A stretch of 64,000 bases of DNA, from the NCBI GenBank assembly GCA_029779845.1, contig JAKOZT010000086.1, positions 1-64,000 of the forward strand, given 5' to 3'. Position numbers and translations under genes: made by a program. Source of the DNA: Pseudomonadota bacterium (lineage in GTDB: Bacteria; Pseudomonadota; Gammaproteobacteria; Burkholderiales; Burkholderiaceae_C). A model generated the notes under the pieces. That model was not told the DNA's origin. It saw only the letters and a program-made list of their open reading frames with translations, and did no database searches. Below, one piece after another: positions 58,357-64,000 of the stretch (positions are counted from its first letter, which is position 1; every line of letters begins with the position of its first letter).

Positions 58357-61300
58357 GTCGGCAGCACAAGCGCACGGAAACAGACATCTTCCGCCTGGGA
58401 TTCCGCAAGGCGTTCATCCAGGCGGGGGATCGTCCGTTCATCAAGCAACTGAACTGGTTCACGGGCTTCGGCAAGACCTACACCGCAGCGGTCTTCGCCA
58501 TTGACCTGATCCTGCAGGCGGATGTCATCCCGGTCTTCATTGCGCCGCTGCAGTCGCTGGTCAAGGGGTTCGCCGACGACGTGCACAGGCATCACGCGCC
58601 CGATCAGGCCGATGAGCTCGAGCGGCTGCTCAAGGAACGAGGCGCAGCGGTGACCGTGCACCGCCTGTACTCGCGCAACTACCACCAGAACGACCGGACC
58701 TTCTTCGAAGCCGTCATTCGCCTCCACGACTGGGTGAAGTCGAACGACAAGATATTCACGGCGCTGGAACGCGCCGGACGCGCCGAACCGAAGAACCCGC
58801 TGGCTGCGCGGCTGGACGACATGCGGCGCAAGGCCCGGGTGTGCCTGGAGGCCAATTTCCACGACCTTGCGCCGAACGACGACACCTACGCGGACGCATA
58901 CCACCACTACATGAAGGCGGCGGGCAATGCGCTCGGCCTGGCCGACATGATGACCAAGCGGCTGATCCAGCTCGATGTCGACGCGAGAACCCAGGATCCC
59001 GCGGCGCCGCGCCTGATGAGCGCACCGGCGCTTGCCGACATGGTTCGCAGACTGCGGCCGCTGCAGGCTTTCCTGGACGACCCCGGCATCATCGTCAGCA
59101 CCGCGTCGAAGACGCAGGTGCAGCAGCAGGTCTACGCCTACGACACCAAGGCCGGCCGCAACCGTTGGCTGTCGTTCGACTCCCTTCCCGAGTTTCTCAA
59201 GGACCTCAACAAGGAGGACGGCGAACTCGGTCGGCGCGTGACCCAGCGCGACATGCCTGCGCGCGTGGTCATGTTCATCGACGAGGAAGAAGACTCGTAC
59301 TGGTACCTGTTCGAAGAGCGGAAGTCGGTGGTGAACTCCGAAGGACGGCACGATCTGAACGTCGTCATCACGGAGTTCTTCAAGTTCCTCGATCTGCGTT
59401 GGCCGATCGCGTTCGAGCGTCCCGGAGAGGACTACGAGCTCGCGCCCAAGGTCTACGCCCATCTCGAGAAGATCGCTGCGGTCAGCCCCGAGGTGTGGAG
59501 AGAGTTCAAGATTCAGCAGACGGCATCGAAGGCGAAGCACATTCCCGAGAACAGGCGAATTGCCATCTTTCGGCGCGAGCTGGAGAGCAGGTTCCCCGAA
59601 TTCATCGCGGCGCCCTGGTCGGACGAGCACCTGGGCGAGGTCCTCAAGCAGCTCATTGATCGAAACGACGTCCACAACGACTTCCGCCGCTTCCAGGAGA
59701 AGGCGCGTGTCCTGGCCGCGCTGCGCGAGTACGTGAGTGGGCTCGAGCGCAGGCCGAGCCGCTCCGCGTATCGCACCTTCAGCGCGATGCTGCGCCTGGT
59801 CGTGGACAAGAAGTACTTCACCATGAGCCGTGCGTCCTACGGCGAGGTGCTCGACCAGCCGAGCCAGACGTTCTTCAACGGGGAGTCCAACGTGATGGAC
59901 ACGGACTTCCTCAAGCGCGTCGAGCTGACCCCGGACACGGGCGACCAGACGATCCGGCTCAACTACCACGAGGACGAAGCGCCCGAAGGGGCATACACCC
60001 TCTTCAACTACCTCGAGCTCGTCCTGTTCATCGCTCGGGTGCTGAATGTCGAGAGCGGTGAGAACGCCATCGTGTTCTCGAAAGACGATCTGGAGGTCTA
60101 TCCCGGCCTAACACGGTTCCGGCGCGAGATCCGTACGCTGTTCAAGTCGAAGAACTCGGATGACGCCTTCGAAGCCGACACGTACGGCGACGAGCTGCTC
60201 AAGGAGAGCTTCTTCTTCAGCGGCACCAAGAGCGTCGTCACGCTGGAGGAAAGCCGTCGCCAGGCCGACGAATACAACCTCCCGGCCGACGTCAACCTCA
60301 CCGTGACGATCACCTCGCTGAGGGACACGCCGGAGGAGGACATCCTCCAGTCCCTTGGTCGCAGCAATGGGATCTATCTGATGAGCGCCACGGGCGGACT
60401 GGCGGCTGCGTCCACGGGGTCGTTCAACACGAGCCAGCTGCAGCGCATGCTGGAAGCCAAGGGCGGCGTGTATGCCGAGATGACCGAAGAGGAGCTGGAA
60501 GTCGTCAGCCGGCGAGCCAACGAATACCTCGCCCTGCGGGAGCGTCATGTGACCGTCATCGACGACACGGCGCCGGCGGCGGGCTTCGGCGTGTCGGCCG
60601 GCTACAACGGGCTCAAGCAGCAGTTCCACGCGGCCTACCCCGAGAAGGACGAGCCTGGTTACGCCCACCTCAACAGCTACAAGAAGCACGAGATCGACGG
60701 TCTGGTCGCGAGCCTCGACAAGCTGATCACGTCGGAGGTGCGCTCCGGCCTGGTGCTGTGTCAGACCATCCGGCGGGTGCAGAAGTGCCTGATGAAGCTG
60801 GCGGAGGCGGAGGGCACCGGTGTCGTGCAGGAGGACCACGACGGGCATCGGTTCACCATCCAGCCCCTGCTTCCGGCGCACCGGAAGGCGGGCGGGCAAG
60901 CCGTCACCCTGATCCTCTACACCGCTGAGCGATTTCGCAAGCGAGATGCCTCCAAGGCCGGACCGCTCATCGAAACCGACGACTCGGGCCAGTTCAACGA
61001 CGAACTGCGCAACGCCCTCAACATCACCCACCGCAAGCTGTTGCTCTGGACGGCCTACGGCTCCGCGTCGCGCGGCCTGGACTTCGTGACCACCGATCAG
61101 GGGCAGAAGAGAGACTTCGAACTCTTCTGCCTGCTGAACAATCCGTTCTACACGCATCACACGATGCCCAGCGGCCGCGGCTTCTCGATGGAGATGTTCC
61201 AGAGTTTCCTGCAGGTCGTTCGTGACGAGGACGACGGCTGGCCGGCGATGTCCAAGCGGGACCTGCTGTACGAGTACTCTCGCAACCGACGGAAGCGGCT

Positions 61301-62456
61301 TCGCAAGGAGCACTTCATCGACATCGCCCGCACGATCTTCCAAGCCCTTGGTCGCGGAGAACGTTGTCCTGAGGTGCCCATGAAGGCGCAGTACATCTTC
61401 CTGAGCTCCCAGGCCGCACAGATGGTGCATCTGGGCGTGCGCTACGCGCCGGAGCTGGCGCGGCGAGCCTCGCCGGCGCAACGAGCGGCACTGCAGGCCA
61501 TCGACAAGCACAACGCCGCCGCGGCGGTGTTCGCGAGCGACGAGCAGCGCAAAGCGCACCTGGCCGAGAGTCTGAAGCGGGCCTATGCCTTCCGCGAGTA
61601 CACGAGCCAGACGCCGAAGCGATTCCGATCGGATCCGCAAGCGCGACGCAGCTGGCCGTGGTTGTTCAACACGCGCATGTTCACCGACCCGCAGGCCTAC
61701 TGCGACGAGTTGCGCAAGCACGGCATCCCGTCCGAATTCATCGACGGCGCCTACCTCGAGGTCCCGCTGAACGCCGATCTGTATGTCAAGGAGGAGGCAC
61801 GTGCGGGCACCGCCGAGACCGTTCTCACCGATTCGGTGGACGGTACGGACATCTACGACTGGGTGAGCCTGCTCGCACCACCCGGCCTGGCGGAGAAGCT
61901 CTCGCCCGAGGCGAAGTCCTTCATGAAGGCGCGGCGCGGATTTCCGGTCGAAGGGTCCGGCACCTGTCTCGTTCCCCAGCACTGGTTCGTCACCGAGATC
62001 ATGAAGGGCTATCTGGCCGAGCGCGAGTTCGAGCGCTTCGTCGAAGAGCAGTTTCGCGTGCTCCCCGGTCAACTCGACACGACCGGCGCGCTCGTGCGCT
62101 ACCTCGACGTGGCGCAGCACCCGCTCGAACCCGCCATCTTTCAACTCTTCGACTACTACCTTGAGGTGGCGGACAGCGACGCCCTGGTGGCTGTCGACGT
62201 CAAGAACTGGACCCGGACGACGGACCGAATCAAGAAGGAGGAACTGGAGGCTGAGGCCCGGCAGAAGCACGAGCGGCTTTGCGAACTCTTCCCCGAGAAG
62301 ACGGTCCACGCCGTCTACCTGAATCTCCAAGGCACGTACAAGTACCGCACCCAACGGCCTCCCAAGGGCAGCATCCGCTTCATGTCGCTCTACGTGCGGC
62401 CGTCCGATACGTGGATGGCCAACGACAACCTGGTCAACGTGCTGCTCGCACAGTAG
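58353..62456 (+). CDS. Large SF2-type helicase with possible C-terminal nuclease domain
   Basis: A 1367-aa protein starting at GTG 58353 in a GTGA overlap with the small gene. Helicase motifs: GFGKT (38-42, motif I), VFIAPLQSLVKGF (Ia), FIDEEED with Asp310-Glu313 (motif II, DEEE instead of DEAH/DEAD), YLMSATGG with Ser678 (III), VLCQTIRRVQKCL (IV) and YGSASRGLDFVT near 901 (V). A possible motif VI, ending QSFLQVVRD, follows at about 938. A long insertion separates motifs I and II. Near the C-terminus SDALVAVDVKNW gives Asp1282-x-Lys1284 with an upstream Asp, compatible with a PD-(D/E)XK-like core; this part is weak. The length and layout recall large helicases of multi-gene phage-defence systems, but I cannot assign it to a named one. 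Confidence 0.75.
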   Translation: MSRQHKRTETDIFRLGFRKAFIQAGDRPFIKQLNWFTGFGKTYTAAVFAIDLILQADVIPVFIAPLQSLVKGFADDVHRHHAPDQADELERLLKERGAAVTVHRLYSRNYHQNDRTFFEAVIRLHDWVKSNDKIFTALERAGRAEPKNPLAARLDDMRRKARVCLEANFHDLAPNDDTYADAYHHYMKAAGNALGLADMMTKRLIQLDVDARTQDPAAPRLMSAPALADMVRRLRPLQAFLDDPGIIVSTASKTQVQQQVYAYDTKAGRNRWLSFDSLPEFLKDLNKEDGELGRRVTQRDMPARVVMFIDEEEDSYWYLFEERKSVVNSEGRHDLNVVITEFFKFLDLRWPIAFERPGEDYELAPKVYAHLEKIAAVSPEVWREFKIQQTASKAKHIPENRRIAIFRRELESRFPEFIAAPWSDEHLGEVLKQLIDRNDVHNDFRRFQEKARVLAALREYVSGLERRPSRSAYRTFSAMLRLVVDKKYFTMSRASYGEVLDQPSQTFFNGESNVMDTDFLKRVELTPDTGDQTIRLNYHEDEAPEGAYTLFNYLELVLFIARVLNVESGENAIVFSKDDLEVYPGLTRFRREIRTLFKSKNSDDAFEADTYGDELLKESFFFSGTKSVVTLEESRRQADEYNLPADVNLTVTITSLRDTPEEDILQSLGRSNGIYLMSATGGLAAASTGSFNTSQLQRMLEAKGGVYAEMTEEELEVVSRRANEYLALRERHVTVIDDTAPAAGFGVSAGYNGLKQQFHAAYPEKDEPGYAHLNSYKKHEIDGLVASLDKLITSEVRSGLVLCQTIRRVQKCLMKLAEAEGTGVVQEDHDGHRFTIQPLLPAHRKAGGQAVTLILYTAERFRKRDASKAGPLIETDDSGQFNDELRNALNITHRKLLLWTAYGSASRGLDFVTTDQGQKRDFELFCLLNNPFYTHHTMPSGRGFSMEMFQSFLQVVRDEDDGWPAMSKRDLLYEYSRNRRKRLRKEHFIDIARTIFQALGRGERCPEVPMKAQYIFLSSQAAQMVHLGVRYAPELARRASPAQRAALQAIDKHNAAAAVFASDEQRKAHLAESLKRAYAFREYTSQTPKRFRSDPQARRSWPWLFNTRMFTDPQAYCDELRKHGIPSEFIDGAYLEVPLNADLYVKEEARAGTAETVLTDSVDGTDIYDWVSLLAPPGLAEKLSPEAKSFMKARRGFPVEGSGTCLVPQHWFVTEIMKGYLAEREFERFVEEQFRVLPGQLDTTGALVRYLDVAQHPLEPAIFQLFDYYLEVADSDALVAVDVKNWTRTTDRIKKEELEAEARQKHERLCELFPEKTVHAVYLNLQGTYKYRTQRPPKGSIRFMSLYVRPSDTWMANDNLVNVLLAQ

Positions 62457-62467
62457 TCCCCTGCCCT

Positions 62468-64000
62468 ATGCCGATCCGAGACCTCGGAGATGCCGCTGCA
62501 GTCGCCCGGCTCAACTCGATCCGATTCAAGACCTCCGTCCAGGAGGCGGCCGCGCGACTGGCGCAATGGGAAGCGTCTCGTCAGAGCCTGATCGTCCCGA
62601 TCCGCATCGAGCTGCCGAAGCAACCCATCCAGGCGGACGGCGAGCCGGCCGAGGCGACCGCGGAGTACTTCCGCGACCGTGCACGGTACGTGAGGCAGAC
62701 AATCGCCAAGCGTCTCGGCCTCGATGCGAAGGCCGCGAGTCGGCTGACGTTTGCGATGACGTACCGGGACGCGTGGTTCCTCGGACCGCGACCCAACCTG
62801 GACTGGGAGGGCATGCTCGAGGCAGTGAGAGCAACGCCCGAGAAGTTCATCGAGCTCATGCTTCAGAAGGAGCTCATCGAAGAGGCCGCCTTTAACCCGA
62901 CCCACACGTTCGCGACTGGTGGCTTCGGTCCGGGGGTCTACCTGGGGAGCCTCGGCAAGAGCACCGTGCGTCGTCTGCACCTCGCCGAAGTCCAGTTCAC
63001 GGTCCGAGCCAAGTACGGACAGCTGCTGTGCGACGTGACGTCCAAGGTCTTCGCCAAGAAGACCAAGACGGGCTCGGATGCCCCCTCCATGGCCACGCTG
63101 CCCATCGACGCCGGCGAGGGCTTCGTTCTCGGGGTGACTCGCGTGGTACCGGCGGACTATTTCGACGTCGACGCACGCCGCTACCCGATGACCGGCATCA
63201 GCCTGGATACGCAGAAGTTCCGCCAGACCCGGGTGTACTACCTCAACGTCCTGACCGAGTTCGCGCGCAGGCTGTTCGACAAGGCAGGAGTGGACGTCGA
63301 GGCGGAGACCTTCGTCGCATCGCACTGCGTGGACGACGGCTACATCCCGCTCGAGCCGCTAGCGCAACTCGATCGGCCGCTCGTGGTCGTGAACGCGACC
63401 AGCGAGCCGTTGACGCAGGAAGCCTTGAAGCCGCTGCTTCGATTTGCGGAATTCTTCCCCGATGGCTTCCATGTGGCGGGGAACACGAGGACCCAGTTCG
63501 CGGCGCCGGAGGTACGCCTGCTGTCCGAACCACCCCCGACGCTCGACCCTGCGCTGAACTACCTGTACCTCAACGGCCCCTCGCAGGACGAGGAAGGAAC
63601 GATCCGGCTGGCGAAGGCGACAAGCGGTCCCCAGCTGGAGTTCAAGCCCGCCCGCTCGGTCGCTGCCTATTCGGCGCTCGCGGGCGGCGGCTTCGTTGCC
63701 GACCCGTACACGGAGGCGAAGTTCAGGCACCACCTGGACCGCGACACGGTGACCATGTGCACCCAGGGCCTCGACTACGGGCCTTCGGCGCTCGCCGCGA
63801 TGACGCCCGGCGATTCCGATGACGACAGCCGTGCGCTCCACGAGGCGGTGAAGCGGTGCCTCGTCGAGCTGTCGCTGAAGGAGGCGCTGCTGGGCTGCAA
63901 GCCAATTCCAACGCCGAGCATGCCCTCGACGCTCGTCCCGACCTCGCTCACGCTGCTGGCCACCCGACAGATGCGGGTGGGCAATCGCCAGAAGCCGAAA
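62468..64000 (+). CDS. Unrecognised protein, at least 511 aa, 3' end outside window
   Basis: An open frame from ATG 62468, 11 bp after the helicase stop, that is still open at the last base. It starts MPIRDLGDAAAVARLNSIRF. No nucleotide-binding, methyltransferase or HTH motif is visible in the part present. Features: a basic/helical stretch at about 60-90 (EYFRDRARYVRQTIAKRLGL), mixed alpha/beta segments such as YYLNVLTEFARRLFDKAG and RPLVVVNATSEPL, and an acidic loop GDSDDDSRALHE near 455. The alternation of strands and helices faintly recalls Argonaute/PIWI-type architectures with the catalytic part still to come, but I see no diagnostic residue, so this is only a guess. Position and spacing make it part of the same operon as the helicase. 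Confidence 0.55.
   Translation, partial: MPIRDLGDAAAVARLNSIRFKTSVQEAAARLAQWEASRQSLIVPIRIELPKQPIQADGEPAEATAEYFRDRARYVRQTIAKRLGLDAKAASRLTFAMTYRDAWFLGPRPNLDWEGMLEAVRATPEKFIELMLQKELIEEAAFNPTHTFATGGFGPGVYLGSLGKSTVRRLHLAEVQFTVRAKYGQLLCDVTSKVFAKKTKTGSDAPSMATLPIDAGEGFVLGVTRVVPADYFDVDARRYPMTGISLDTQKFRQTRVYYLNVLTEFARRLFDKAGVDVEAETFVASHCVDDGYIPLEPLAQLDRPLVVVNATSEPLTQEALKPLLRFAEFFPDGFHVAGNTRTQFAAPEVRLLSEPPPTLDPALNYLYLNGPSQDEEGTIRLAKATSGPQLEFKPARSVAAYSALAGGGFVADPYTEAKFRHHLDRDTVTMCTQGLDYGPSALAAMTPGDSDDDSRALHEAVKRCLVELSLKEALLGCKPIPTPSMPSTLVPTSLTLLATRQMRVGNRQKPK

Overview
The window comes from a very GC-rich proteobacterium, most likely a betaproteobacterium of the order Burkholderiales. This is an inference from three things: the tilS, lysC, tRNA-Ser order at the left end, the LexA operator type (CTGT-N8-ACAG), and the overall gene style. 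No species can be named from the sequence alone.

Positions 1-2660 are core genome: the 3' part of tilS, aspartate kinase lysC, a tRNA-Ser(GCU) gene and a strong hairpin terminator. From 2843 to 53031 there is one co-directional run of 13 genes, nearly all joined by 4-bp stop/start overlaps. It looks like a single biosynthetic operon of about 50 kb. In order it encodes a type II thioesterase; five monomodular type I PKSs (KS-AT-KR-ACP; KS-AT-DH-ER-KR-ACP; KS-AT-MT-ACP; KS-AT-DH-MT-ER-KR-ACP; KS-AT-DH-MT-KR-ACP); two EamA-type membrane transporters; a sixth PKS (KS-AT-DH-ER-KR-ACP); an NRPS with two modules (C-A-PCP-C-A-PCP); an NRPS with one module (C-A-PCP); and two alpha/beta-hydrolase-fold proteins. 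If colinear, it would make a methyl-branched, largely reduced polyketide chain extended by Gly-X-Gly. There is no loading module, no integral thioesterase, no phosphopantetheinyl transferase and no pathway regulator in view. The two terminal hydrolase-fold proteins both lack the usual nucleophilic serine, so initiation and release are the open biochemical questions.

Positions 53032-54746 hold a secreted lipoprotein hydrolase, a consensus LexA operator 22 bp upstream of a tiny cationic Trp-rich 27-aa ORF, and a small beta-barrel outer-membrane protein with a readable promoter.

From about 54980 to the right edge the base composition and codon choice look less extreme and the gene content changes to DNA-processing proteins. 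There is a divergent XRE-type repressor next to a perfect 10-bp inverted repeat, a stand-alone ATPase resembling the C-terminal domain of DnaB, a PD-(D/E)XK nuclease, and a small ORF interrupted by an in-frame TAG. These are followed by a 1367-aa SF2 helicase with a possible C-terminal nuclease domain and an unrecognised protein of at least 511 aa that runs off the window. I know no named defence system with this gene set. It is the best candidate here for an undescribed anti-phage or anti-plasmid system.
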